The translations under genes and the position numbers were made by a program. From contig OZ316899.1 of the NCBI GenBank assembly GCA_973895155.1, forward strand, positions 11,222,001 through 11,286,000: a DNA stretch of 64,000 nucleotides, given 5' to 3'. Source of the stretch: Marsupella aquatica. Lineage: Eukaryota > Marchantiophyta. The notes beneath the pieces were generated by a model that saw only the letters and a program-made list of their open reading frames with translations, made no database searches and was not told the origin of the DNA. Shown one piece after another: positions 32,301-43,066 of the stretch; position 1 is the stretch's first letter; the number at the start of each line of letters is the position of its first letter.

Positions 32301-34877
32301 GGAATGAAGGTAGTAACCCTCAAGAGAGCAGGCAAATTTGCAGACAAGTACCCCAGGAAACGCACGACGATGGCAGAACTGCTAGAAACGCCAGCCATGG
32401 AAGGAACGACGTCATACACAGAAGAAGAACATGCGAAAGGAATGGAAACAGAGGTGCAAGAAGTCCTCACGGACACGACTATTAACGATCAAGGAGTCGT
32501 CGGGAAGCAGCCACCGATCGCCGATAGTGTAGCAGGAGCGGAGACGGAAATGGGAGAGCAAGAACTCAAAATGGAGCCGGGGTCCGCGCGGCAGGATGTC
32601 GAAGCAGAAAAGGAAGTGCCGATCAAGGTACCAGAAGCTCAGGTCGAGAGGTTGGAGGTGCTGTCAGTGGGGAACGAAGGACCGCAGGTAAAACAAAAAT
32701 TTACGCTTGCAGATTGGCTGACCAAAACCGACTCGGAGGTGGAGATTGCGGCAGTCACAGCAGCCATACTTGAGGAATCGACGCCTCCCAACACGAAGAG
32801 AACTCGCCCGAACAAGGTGAAATTTATTAACAAGGAACGGCCCAAGAGGAGAGCGACCGATTCAGAGAAGAAGAAGGCCAAGATAATCAAACCCGAGGAG
32901 GAAAAAGAAGAGAGTAGCTCAGCCAGCGAGGAAGAAGAGCTTGGCAACGAAACAACAGTCCAGAAGAAGAAGTCAGTTGGATCGAGTAGGGCCCGTCCGA
33001 GGGAAGTTTTCCATGTGCTTAAATTCGAAAGGATGGAGCCCCATATCTTGAAGAACATGAGTGACCCAACTCACCGGAAGTTCTTACGGTCGCAAGGATT
33101 AGAGGATTTTGTGAATTTGACGTGGAGTGTTCCAACTAAGCTACAAGCCGAGAACTACAGCAAATTCATCTCCACGTGGAGGCCCACCGAGAACCAAGGG
33201 AGATGCAGGGGGCAAATCATCAAGACCGACCCTCGGACATTGCGTGAGTTATTCAGTTTGCCAGAGCGAGGAGCGGAAATTAAGAAGCGGATGGGGAAGA
33301 CCTGGCAGCCCGCCTCATTTCCACAGCACAAGGAGGTAGATGACACATGAGGCTATCAGACCAAACACTGCACTAATGAGAGAATCAAAGAAAGGTTAGA
33401 ATTCGTTACCCATGCCCTGCATTGGAAACGACCTAGGTCAGAGTACCCAGGATTCATGATAAAAATCATGGAAGAAGGGAGTGGTAAGCAAAAGAACTGG
33501 TCAGCGTTTTTATATGAGGGATTCCATTCGGCGATTAAGCGAGCTCAGCGATTAATAAGTAGCCAGAGCAGTTTGCCGGTAGAAATTGAATCGCATTTTC
33601 AAGTTTTAATAGGAAGTCAACTAAAGGAAGGAGGTAGCAAGAGAGGAAGTCCAGTAGTAGCACGACCCAAGACCGCAGACAAGACAGAGAAGGTCGAACC
33701 GACCGAGAAGCGCAAGAGCGCAAGGCAGGACGACAATGCATACGAGGAAGATAATCAACTAGGAGACGATCGATCGCCAATGCGAGTAACGAGGAGGACG
33801 GTCACGGAGCAGCCACCAACGAAGGACCAGGAGGGACCAGCTGAAACCAGAAAGTACTCGACGGCAGCGATTGAAGACGAGGATCTTAATTACGCTTTAT
33901 CAGCGATTAGAGAAAAAGAGGCACAACTAGTACTGCAGGATGGAGGATTGGAAGGGCTACTAGCTGAGATCGAAATGGTACAAAAGAATAGCATTTTCAA
34001 CGTCATGGTGGGACAGATCGTCAGTCAGATGTCAATTTATCAGGGGATACAAAGTGCTCTATTACAGTTGCAGTGGGACAAGCATGAAGAAGACATGGCA
34101 AGGAAGTTAGCCCAGCAGGAAGAATCGACAAAATGGGCAGTAGAGGTCGAAGGGACGATTAAGAAGTTACTCACCCGAAATGCAGAGTTGTTACAAGAAA
34201 ACGATCAATTAGCGACTAGTGAACGAGGATGGAGGCACGAAGAAACAACCATCAAAGACTTAGCCAAATTCCTGGGCATCGAGAAGATACAAGCAGGGGG
34301 GTTAACAAGCAACTATAGGGAAGTAATCGCGGCCATCCGAGCAGCGATTACCACGGTAAAGATGGAGAAACGAAAAGCCAACCTACAGACGGAGCAGGGT
34401 ATAGAGAAGCTAAAGGAGATCGAGAAGTTGAGACTCCAACTCAAAGAAGAAGCAGCACAACAACAGAGCATAGCCAGCAAGTGGGAAGTTGAACGCCAAC
34501 GTGTAGAAGAACTGAAGCATAAAATCAAGGATCTGGATACACAACTCAGCCAAGCCACCTTACAAGGGGATCCGACGACGGCTTCAGGAGAATCCACGCT
34601 GGAGACCGCAAGGTATAAAGAAGCAGCCGAAAGTAGGATCGATCAATTAGAAGTACAACTTGCAGACGCCTTGAAACAACGACCAGAGGGGGACGAAGTG
34701 AACGGGGAGCTGGAACAGCTCAGGTCAGAGCATGACCAATTGTCACAAGAATTGGAAGACAAGGAAAGATCTATTCTAGATCTCAAGTCGGAGGTGAGGA
34801 AGCTCAAGGCACAAGTCCGAACACAGATCACCCCAATTAAGAAACCAGGTGTTAGCGGGGGCAATGGAGTCGAATAA
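26313..34877 (+). pseudogene. Giant Gag-Pol-extension polyprotein of gypsy element 2 (2,855 codons, three stops)
   Basis: One frame runs from ATG 26313 to TAA 34875-34877, broken only by TAG 30876, TGA 32214 and TGA 33348. Residue positions: Gag about 68-240; knuckles at 271 (CEIHMRPGHTTQEC) and 340 (CYYCRLTGHIRGPDC); protease about 559 (VLLDGGSAVNLM). RT is about 870-1060, with FLDDFTIYG near 999. RNase H is from 1140 (HTDASLVAVG). Integrase has HHCC about 1360-1407, Asp in WGLDFIGPI near 1428, Asp in SDQGSHF near 1491, Glu in GQAES near 1526. The GPF motif is near 1672. About 1,150 codons follow. The first stop sits just before the integrase Glu. Element 1 has sense codons at comparable places where it can be aligned, so the stops look like decay. 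A single-frame gag-pol without a frameshift signal is usual for plant gypsy elements. Confidence 0.9.
31335..34877 (+). pseudogene. Post-integrase extension of element 2 (part of the polyprotein frame)
   Basis: After the integrase GPF motif come four recognisable blocks. The first (31890-32075) has EDLSEIFQVHDW, VIVGCTHGKSSTWI and NSIPCIEN. The second (32180-32400) has PYLRLARKL, a stop, then WSGYQRALRFEWTRV and PRKRTTMAELLE. The third follows an acidic linker and spans 33005-33345 with VLKFERMEPHILKNM, FLRSQGLEDFVNLTW and LRELFSLPERGAEIKKRMG; after a stop it continues with FLYEGFHSAIKRAQ. The fourth (about 33890-34840) is a long coiled coil rich in Glu, Gln, Lys and Leu. All blocks recur in element 1. 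I recognise no enzyme. The third block vaguely recalls 'putative plant transposon protein' domains, unverified. Confidence 0.65.
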
Positions 34878-34930
34878 GCAGCAACGATTACCGAGCAATA
34901 CGGACATCAAGGGCGAGTCCGTAGGTAAGT

Positions 34931-34939
34931 AAAGGAGGA
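34931..34939 (+). promoter_or_regulatory. Polypurine tract, element 2
   Basis: AAAGGAGGA directly precedes the TG of the 3' LTR. It would prime plus-strand DNA synthesis. The same AGTAAAGGAGGA context explains the deletion junction in element 1. Confidence 0.75.
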
Positions 34940-36928
34940 TGTAAACGGTAACATTACACCGGTTAAATTATAGTCCTTTAGTCTTAGAAGCGTCAGCCAG
35001 AAGTTAATCCAGGGTATTTAGGGAGCAGCACGCAAGGACCGGTAGCAGTTCATTGCATCATGTTAGAATGGCGGAAAGGCTAGAATTAGGGGAGGCGACG
35101 ATCATCGCGATTAGTGGCCGGATAGGAGTAGAGTTCTGTTATGAAGGTTGCGATGGCTTTCTAGCAGATGGCAAGGTCTGTGCCTTAGGCACAAGGGCTC
35201 GACAAAAAAGACAAGAGGGGACCGACATGGGAACCCCTATTAGCCAAAATTGAGTAGGGCATAGGTGTAAACCGCTAGGCGAAGGAGTGCTTATGTTTAT
35301 GTTCACCATTTGGGTGAAAGAAGGGAGCTGTCGTGGGTGGGATGAGGTCGGGCAACAATTGTTTGGAATGAAGGGCAAAGAGTTTCGTCAATGATTCACG
35401 ACCAGTGGGGCCATTGAGGAATTCTGCAGAAATGTCATGCGGAAGAAGTGGAATCTGGTACTAAGGCAGGATAACAACCGTGATCAACGGATTGCATGGC
35501 GATTAATCACCGCCGGTCAAGTAATTGTCGCCAACAAAGCGACTACCGCTAAGGAAGGGGACGATAACCTAAATGTCATTTCACACTTAGCAGGATTGGC
35601 GATCGAAAGTCCGGAAGCTTCCAGTTCAGGCGCCATCAAAGAAGAGAATCAAAGGCGTCGTTGCACAGTTCAGTAACCACGAGAATCTTCTTGACATGTA
35701 AACACGGTTCTTGGCTCGCTCATCGTTCTTGGCAGGAGACAGTTAGAGTTTCTTGGCAGATTAGCGCATGAGACCGCGGCTGAAGGGCGAACCGTCCAAC
35801 TGAAGTCGGCGCGCCCCGGAAAGTAGTTAGAAACCTCAGCAAAGAACGGACGCGAGGCATAGGTATTTAGAGGCTGTGGAGCGCTAGGCGCTCTGTCACT
35901 TTTTGCTAGGAGCTTGGTTGAGAGGTAGAGCCGGACTCACCTCAAGATTACCAGCGTTTTGTATTAGTGTCCCTACTCGTTTTGAGTAGTTTTTGATTAT
36001 AAAGAGATGTGTATGAATGCAATAGAGTGCAGAGGAACTTCGTTACCTTGTGCTTGAGCGGTGAGTAAGAGTCCAGATTCAACATTGGAAGAATGTTGTG
36101 AATCAAGTCAGAAGAAACAGTAACTTTGAAAGTCATTCGAAGAAGGAGAGGCATTCGTGATTAATACTGAGAGTCGAGGAGTGCGGTTATGGGAGTTCGC
36201 GCGAAGTACTCGTTAGGAACATGTGTTAAGTGATTAATCGTAAATTGCTGGGATGAATGGAAATCGTCTCACTACGAGTGAGGACCTTACGGTTTAGCAC
36301 GTTAAGGCAGCGATTTAACAGACAGCTCATGGGAAGCAAGGTCTGGTTGGAGATTGTGTGTATCCAGGACGTGACCTTGGTCGTCGTACACCTTCAACAT
36401 ACAGGGTCAACCGTTAAACTGGGGTTCCTACTACGGATACCTCTATTTAAATTGCTTGATTTAGCCAAAGACAGATTGATTGCCAGGAAGGCCGATTGAG
36501 GGACAGCAGGACCTACCTCGGTCACTACTACTATAACAACCATGAATGTAGACAGTAAGGAGGACAAGCCTTGCTCCTTGATTAAGTTAAGACCACTGGA
36601 ATTGTGGATCTGTTCCATCGGTTCCCACCTGATTACCAGAGCGTTACGCCAGGAGAGTATTCCCATCTGTTTAATTACTTACCGCTACTGGTGTGGGTTT
36701 ATCGAGATCATCTACAGAGAGGGTCTGGTGTTGACTGAAGCAGTCGTGCCCAAGAAGTGGAAGGAAGAGTTAGACATTATAGAGCACTTGGTAGGATTCA
36801 CTTACGGGGACTATATAGAGGAAGAGGGGAGTACCCCGCTAGAAGGTCGGTTGATCGTTTAAGCGGGAGATACTGCGAAGAAGGCAGTTAGACGTCCATT
36901 AATCGCAAGTCAAACTGGGCGTTTAACA
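34940..36928 (+). repeat. 3' LTR of gypsy element 2 (1,989 bp)
   Basis: It matches 23409-25388 apart from about twenty substitutions and nine extra bases near 35059. It carries protein A from ATG 35068, with two TGA stops (the old one and a new one near 35391 where the 5' LTR has CGA). It also carries intact protein B at 36542-36862. It ends GTTTAACA, followed by the target copy ATTTC. Confidence 0.95.
36542..36862 (+). CDS. LTR-encoded protein B, element 2 3' LTR copy (106 aa)
   Basis: Identical in length to the 5' LTR copy and intact. The substitutions are confined to a few codons near the C-terminus (TYGDYIEEE and EGRLIV here against TYRDYIEEE and EFWLIV). The ending GRLIV agrees with element 1 and the solo LTR, so this copy is probably closer to the ancestral form. 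Unknown function. Confidence 0.65.
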   Translation: MNVDSKEDKPCSLIKLRPLELWICSIGSHLITRALRQESIPICLITYRYWCGFIEIIYREGLVLTEAVVPKKWKEELDIIEHLVGFTYGDYIEEEGSTPLEGRLIV

Positions 36929-36933
36929 ATTTC

Positions 36934-39900
36934 CCACCGCAAATGCAATGAATGATTGGCTACAGAGTATATATTTTGGAAGTCTTTGTGATTTCACATC
37001 CGGCGAGATAGGACTTAGAATGAGAGTCAGGGGATTTTGTGGTAAGGACTACACAAGAAGGTCAACGTAGGATTTCCCGCCTAGTACACAAGCTGAATGT
37101 AAAATTGAGCAATAGTACCTTCCAGTATTGGCCCCGGTAGCTCCAAGGTCAGACTCCACCAAGCTTGCGCAAATGAAACTCAGGTCCAGCCTGTGCTCAC
37201 TTCATGAGGGCCTTGCAGGATTCAGCTCAACTCAGCTCAGCTTAGCTCCATGTATCTCCACCTGAGTTGCACCTTTGTTTGATTAGCACTATTGCTATGT
37301 AAATAATGGCCATAAGCAAACCGTAAGAGTTTGCAAAATGCTACGACAAGTAGGATTATGAAATTCAATTGTGAGCAAAGGGAAAATGTAGTATTACTAA
37401 TACTTCACCTTCTGACTGGATTCTAGAGGATAATTGAATTGCCAATTATAGCAGGATGAGAATGAGTGTGAGAAAAATGCCAACACCATAGGCAAACAAT
37501 GAAAAAGTAATAGGGCCGGGCAACGTACTCCGCCTAGCACCCTGCACTTAGGCCACCAACCAGCACTTGGAGCAACGGCCTGCACTTTCACGGTTAAACC
37601 TACACTTGGACAGTTAAAACATATAAACTTTTATCAGTCTAGGGAAGGGATAAATGCATTCATTTCATATTGAAGCTCAATTTTTGTTTAAGTCGATTGG
37701 AATGATGGCATAATGCCTTATGGCAAAATGCCTTATTCACTTTGCTGAAATTCAGCAGGTCAAAGCAACAGTTGCAATGAAGGACACTATGTACATAGAC
37801 ACAATTAAGACAAGAATACTTCAATCTACACTGGAATCAAGGTTGCACAACTTACCAGGAAAAAGAGGCAGTTCAAGCAGGAGCTTTGCAACAAAGGCAC
37901 CACCACAAAGAATGCTAAAAGATGTCAACCCCCCATAGCTAAAGGTAAACGCTGTGAGCTTTTGAAAACAGACAAGGCTTGAGGGATTCATCCAATGTCC
38001 CACTTCAAGGCAAGACAAACTATTCATCCATCACAATAGTGCTCCATAGGAATGAAACCAACCAAAATTTGGTGACCTCGGCCAATGAACAATCTTGCAT
38101 AGATAGGATTCCATGTTGGAGTAGCTTGACCGATCAGGATATGGATTGGAATTACAATTAGTTAGCTCTTCTTCTTTGTTTTCTAACTCTGGGGAAATGA
38201 GCATGACCAGGGAATTCTCTGAGAAATAGAAGTGCACAGGGAAAATGAAATTGGCTCATTGAGCTGCACAAGACCGACCACTGTAGCATACTTGGACAAT
38301 TGTTTCGCAATCCATAAAATACCCTGACTTACATGCAATGTGTACACAGCTTTTGTTGCCTGTCCCGCAGCTCACGATAGTGGCGTTGGGACAGGGTAAG
38401 TGAATATTGCCATAGTTGAAGCACATTGAGCTTGCAGCAAGAAGTGAAGGAGCATGGCCAAAAGCAGAAAAGACAGACAGGTTTGACAAGAAGAAAACTA
38501 ACAACCGCCAATGAAGCTGCTCAAATCCGCTGCACAGATCAAACCCTTTGAACTACACAGCCCTCCTTTGAAAACAATCCAATGTGCTATGGTTGGTGGA
38601 TGACAAGGACCGGGAGAAGAGGACCCACCCCATGCTTTAGACCCACCTGAATCATTCAGCAAGCCAGCCAGACCACACCATTTCTGCTCCTCTGCCTCTT
38701 CACCCCCTCCTCCTCCTAGCACCAATTTCAGTGCTTTGAATTCTGCATTGGCGCCACAGCTTCAACAGCCAGATCAAAGAGCGGCTCTTCTTTGCCCTTC
38801 AACTCAATCTGCTGCAAATGATAGCAGTCAGATCATTCAATGCAGCACAAACAGAGAAATAGAATACAGAAACAACAAATAGAAATTGCGTAGCTGTGTG
38901 GCCAAATGAAGCAACAATGCAAACAACAGCTTCAAAAAGAGAGACCAGAGGCAATATCAAAACGGAGCATTTTGCATCTAAGGCCAACAACGCCGTTGCA
39001 AAGATGGTTTAACCTCATTTTGAGTCAAGACTAAAAGCTTTCTAAAGATCTAGTCATTCCGCGATTCCTTAAAGAAAAACCCGTGATGGACATGCAATGT
39101 TGTGCTCAGCAATGAACATAGTAAGGCAATGCAACGGTCATCGTAGCTATGAAGGAGAAATGGTAGTTGAAAGTCTACCTCAAACAATGGAGTGTATGAA
39201 TAAGCGCTCAACAAGGTCACCTGAAAAATGATACACAGTTCCTAAAGATGACTCATGAACTGGCAGAAGGGGCAGCATGGCCAGAAGCAGAAAAAACAGA
39301 CAGGTTTGAGATGCAAAAAACTAACAGCCGCAATTTTTCTTGAATCTGCTCGCCTCAAACAGTATTGAATGTTACTCACCACTCACATAGCTCCCTGTAC
39401 CGCCTTAAACCCTACCTGTGGTGAGGTGAATTTGTTCCGCAATGCATAAAACACCTGCAACGTGACTTAGATGCAATTTGTACAAAGCTTGACCAGGTCA
39501 CTCGCAACTCACGGCAGTGGCGTTTAAGCAAATATTGTGATAGTTGAAGAACACTAAGCTTGCAAGAAGTAAAAGAGCTTGGTAGTGCGGTAGCAGCAAC
39601 AACTTACATAGACAATGACCTCCCTTGTGAGACTGTTTGAAAGACCTCAATACAATTACTGAAAGTAGAGGGACAAAATAGGGAGAAGCATTTTGCACCT
39701 TGGGACGGTGAGGAGTGTAAGCACTTAAGGGAGGGCCCGCAGGAAGGTCACTAAGTCCGAATGAGCCGCAACCTTATTGCCCAAAACCGCACAAACCCAA
39801 AGTTGAAATTAGCACTAAGAGGTAGCAAGCTACAAAAAAGCATTTCCTAGATTCTTAATGCATGGCATTGGAGCTCATTCCGCCTAGAAAACCAAAGCCA

Positions 39901-41263
39901 TTACCAAAACTAACTCGCAAATGGAAGTTTGGACTAACCGGGGTGATTCAGGGCAGTTCAATGTCACTAGGGCAGGTGCATTGATGCTTGTAGCTGCAAT
40001 GTACCTTAGCGCTCCCAGCAGGTGTATGGTTGCAACTTCAACCTCCCAAGTAAGCTCGGTCCCAGCCGGTCAGTCTTTTGTGAATCTTGGCCCCCGTCGT
40101 CTCACTCCCAAGGTGTCAGTTCTCAGGCAGGAGACAAATTGATCATCTTCGCTTGGACTTTTTACCTTGGCGCCAAAAGCTTTCACTGGCCTCAAATGCT
40201 TTTGTACAAATGTCTGCAACGCCTCAATGTCCTTACCACCAAGAGCTCCTCAGGGATGCCTCACGACAATGTCCTTACCACCCAATGACTCTCAAGGACG
40301 ACTCTCCCAAACCAATGCAAACCCCTTGCTGAACTCTTGTGTCCAAACAGAGGCAGATTTGTCAAAAGCGCTTGCAGTAGTGGACGCAAAAATGTGAAGT
40401 GAATGAGCTCCCAACTTCCCTCAAAAAATGTTTACCCTAAACCCTGCTTGTATGCTCCACTCACAAACATGAAGCACAACGTTATGTTGCAAAGCACAAA
40501 TGATGGGGCCCGAACACATGGGGCACGGACACTCGATAGTTCCCTTCACAAAAACCCAGTTTGATATGATGACCAAAGCACACTCACCCTAACCCAAAAC
40601 TTAGTGCAAACAGGACCCTAAACGCTAATACAGGGCCCATTTCCATTGAGTTGAGCCGTTAGGCTTGATAAGTCCGCGCCAGAGTCTTGATGTAGGGGAA
40701 CAATGTGGACTTAATTAGGCAACAAAAGACACAATTTGGGTGAGGGTAAAGGATAACTTTAAATAAATCCCTTTGGTGACAAAGATGAGGCCGCTTAATC
40801 AGTTGTGCCCCACCCTAACCCCCCCCGCCTCCGGGCCCCCCTCGTGGAATTACCTCTATCAAAAGTACCCGTTACATGGATCTTTACGGTGCAATGTTAG
40901 TTAACGTTGGTGATATATACAAGGCATGTTCCTTAAGCACTGCGCCAAAATGTAGCATGTCGACCGGTCCTTTTGAAGTATACTCTTATGATGAACCCTT
41001 GTAAGACTTTGTATTATCCTAGTCTTTGTGTGGACCTTTATTGTGGATTCCAAGAATAAAATCCATGATGTGTAGAGTGTTCACCCTTCACCAAATAGTA
41101 AGTATACTTTTCATAGTCTTTAACTAAACCGGAAAACATTCAAAGTTTTTTATAGTCTTTAACAAAACCTTGGCAATGGATGCGAGTCATTTAAAGTATG
41201 GAAGAAGGACTTAGTGGGCTTAGTCCTATAAGGTATGGTCTAAATTGCCCCGGTTTCTACTAG
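36934..41263. other. Host DNA with no intact gene; diverged internal duplications
   Basis: This is intergenic-looking sequence. Two phrases recur in shuffled order. B is CGCAATCCATAAAATACC...TAGTTGAAGCACATTGAGC at about 38308-38445, again at about 39438-39570. C is AGACAGACAGGTTTGA...ACTAACAACCGC at about 38470-38510, again at about 39292-39335. A short direct repeat around CAATGTCCTTACCACC occurs at 40228 and 40269. Many small open frames exist on both strands, but none shows a conserved motif. A possible terminal exon on the minus strand is listed separately. Confidence 0.5.
38732..38818 (-). pseudogene. Possible last exon of an unidentified host gene
   Basis: On the minus strand a pyrimidine-containing stretch ending ATCATTTGCAG (a good 3' splice site) is followed by about 28 codons: QIELKGKEEPLFDLAVEAV, then APMQNSKH and TGA. 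The composition is protein-like and ends at a stop codon. No upstream exon was found within reach and I do not recognise the protein, so this is only a candidate. Confidence 0.25.
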
Positions 41264-41687
41264 TGCAATGAAGGATTTGAAATGTGGGTTTGTCGCTTCC
41301 GACTCTAAGAACGACCCCGCCAACTTCACCGTGCAGGTTATCATCATGAATCACCCCGGGCAGATTGGAAATGGTTATGCCCCAGTGTTGGATTTCCACA
41401 CTTCCCACATTGCCATGAAGTTTTCTGAGATTTTGACCAAGGTTGATCAATGATCCAAAAAGGAGCTTAAGAAGGAGCCCAAGTTCTTGAAGAATGGAGA
41501 TGTTGGGTTTGTGAAAATGATTCCTACCAAGCCCGTGACTATGGAGACTTTCGTAGACTACCCACCATTGGGACATTTTGCCATGCGTGAAATGAGGCAA
41601 ACTGTGGCCGTTGGAGTTATCAAGGCCATTGAGAAGAAGGATCCCACTAGTTCCAAGGTTACCAAGGCTGCCGCCAAGAAGAAGTGA
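41264..41687 (+). pseudogene. Translation elongation factor 1-alpha, C-terminal pseudogene
   Basis: The segment encodes the last third of EF1[46 protein letters not shown], a TGA at 41451-41453, then [48 protein letters not shown] and a genuine stop. Three to four residues after NDPA are missing compared with plant EF1A. The stop falls in the normally basic DRRSGKE segment. The first two domains (GTP binding and part of domain II) are absent. The real protein brings aminoacyl-tRNA to the ribosome. The absence of introns within the piece fits a processed or truncated copy, though plant EF1A has few introns anyway. About 300 bases after the stop may be its old 3' untranslated region. Confidence 0.9.
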
Positions 41688-42544
41688 ACCGTGCCAATTA
41701 CATTGTCTTCCAAAGCTGATGCTGCCATGAATGGCCTCTTAGCCTTATCCATCCTGTGTTTAAGTACTTGTTTCCAAAGAATGTTGTTGGCCCATCAGAA
41801 GCAGACTTGGTTGCTGGACAGGCGGTGGCGGGGCTTTGCCACGACTTAAATTTTTGTTTTAATTTTGTGAGGTAGGTATTGCCGGTCTGCTGAACACAAT
41901 CCGGGAGATTTTTAAATTTTGTAACGTCAAACTTCTGAGTTCACTTTAAATATTTGTAGAGTTTTCTACACCAATGATTGAATGAAATTGAGCCGGACAT
42001 GCAGCCTTTATTTAAAAAATTTAAAAAATAAGAAGAAAAAAGTGACATTGTTTTCCAAGCAAGAAAAGGGAGCTGCCAAATGATGCACAACATACTATCA
42101 CTAGCCCCAACTACAGTGCCTGTTCTTTGAACATGAACAGTGGGGAGGAGGGCAATAAAAATGTCACCAAAATATATTCTTTATTCAGTCTTTGAAGGTT
42201 AATGAAATGATAAAAAAATAAGCATGCAATCATCATCTTGCTATAAAGCGAGAACAAAGTCTTAAGGGCCAGGGTCTAGAGCGTAGGCTATAGACCGTAA
42301 CCCCAATACAAACAAAAATGACCATGAATCACAATAATTGTTTTTTAATGAGGATGGACAAAAATGATATTAACTTTGAATAAAGACAAAATTGAAATGG
42401 GGGGAAGAAAACAAGGACGGGACCAAAATTTGTGAAAATAGCATCGAAATATTATTGTGCAACATTTTTTTCTTTAATTATGTTTACGTTCAGGCTTGAA
42501 CGGGTAATTGGGCTAGTTTTAATAATCGTATATAACATTGATAC
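41688..42544. other. Host DNA after the EF1A pseudogene
   Basis: AT-rich, including a run of TTTAAAAAATTTAAAAAATAAG near 42008 that might be a decayed poly(A) from the pseudogene transcript. No gene seen. It ends with GATAC (42540-42544), the target copy of the copia element. Confidence 0.5.
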
Positions 42545-42736
42545 TGTTGTGACATTAATTCTATCAAGATCTCAATCAATCCATCAACAACTCCAATTAA
42601 AGTATGACCAATTCATGGTCATATATATACAATGTTAGTTAGGGTAGTTATGATCCTATTCATCTCCCTTCTACTAATTCGTACCCTTTCAGGTCTCCCT
42701 ATCCACTGTGTTTGGGATAATATTTGTATTACAACA
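42545..42736 (-). repeat. 3' LTR of the copia element (192 bp)
   Basis: TGTTGTGACATT at one end and TATTACAACA at the other. It matches 47784-47975 with no difference seen. Confidence 0.95.
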
Positions 42737-42746
42737 CTCCCCCTAG
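42737..42746 (-). promoter_or_regulatory. Polypurine tract of the copia element
   Basis: On the minus strand CTAGGGGGAG directly precedes the 3' LTR. This is the expected primer for plus-strand synthesis. Confidence 0.75.
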
Positions 42747-43066
42747 ATTGCTAATAATGTATCATTTGGTGCAATCTAATGGGTAATAAATAGTTATCCA
42801 AATGTGGTATTTCTAATCTGATTTGCCATCAGGTGTAACCTCATTAAAAACCCTCTGCTTTCTTCTAGGGATAAAAAGAGTGTTACCACCCACAATGATG
42901 GGCCAGAAAAATTTATAATGTATGTGTTCTCTATTTTGTAAATAGAGGTAATGGAAGTTCTCGAGTATTGAAAAATATGTGTTTCAGGCTTTGTGCTTTC
43001 CTGCTTGTGGTGTATTATGGTTTAGGTCATGTTGGTTGGTGAGTCGACTTATTGTGGGTACTGTAG

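Larger units (their letters stand above)
23409..36928 (+). mobile_element. Ty3/gypsy LTR retrotransposon, element 2 (nearly complete, 13,520 bp)
   Basis: Complete structure: target copy ATTTC (23404-23408), 5' LTR, primer site, leader frames, one giant gag-pol-extension frame, polypurine tract, 3' LTR, target copy ATTTC (36929-36933). The LTRs differ at about twenty single bases, mostly transitions, plus one 9-bp indel, so the insertion is fairly recent. Only three stop codons interrupt the 2,855-codon frame. Sequence blocks place it with element 1 and the solo LTR at 51145. It could be mobilised only if another copy supplied the proteins. Confidence 0.95.

Noticed and set aside
32285-34864. 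Minus-strand open frames over the post-integrase extension (such as the antisense ORFs known from Retand-type elements)
   Set aside because: They are short, Ser/Phe-rich mirrors of the acidic and coiled-coil plus-strand coding sequence, and no equivalent conserved frame is evident in element 1.
41264-41687. Functional EF1A gene
   Set aside because: It lacks the GTP-binding domain and most of domain II and has an internal stop and a codon deletion.
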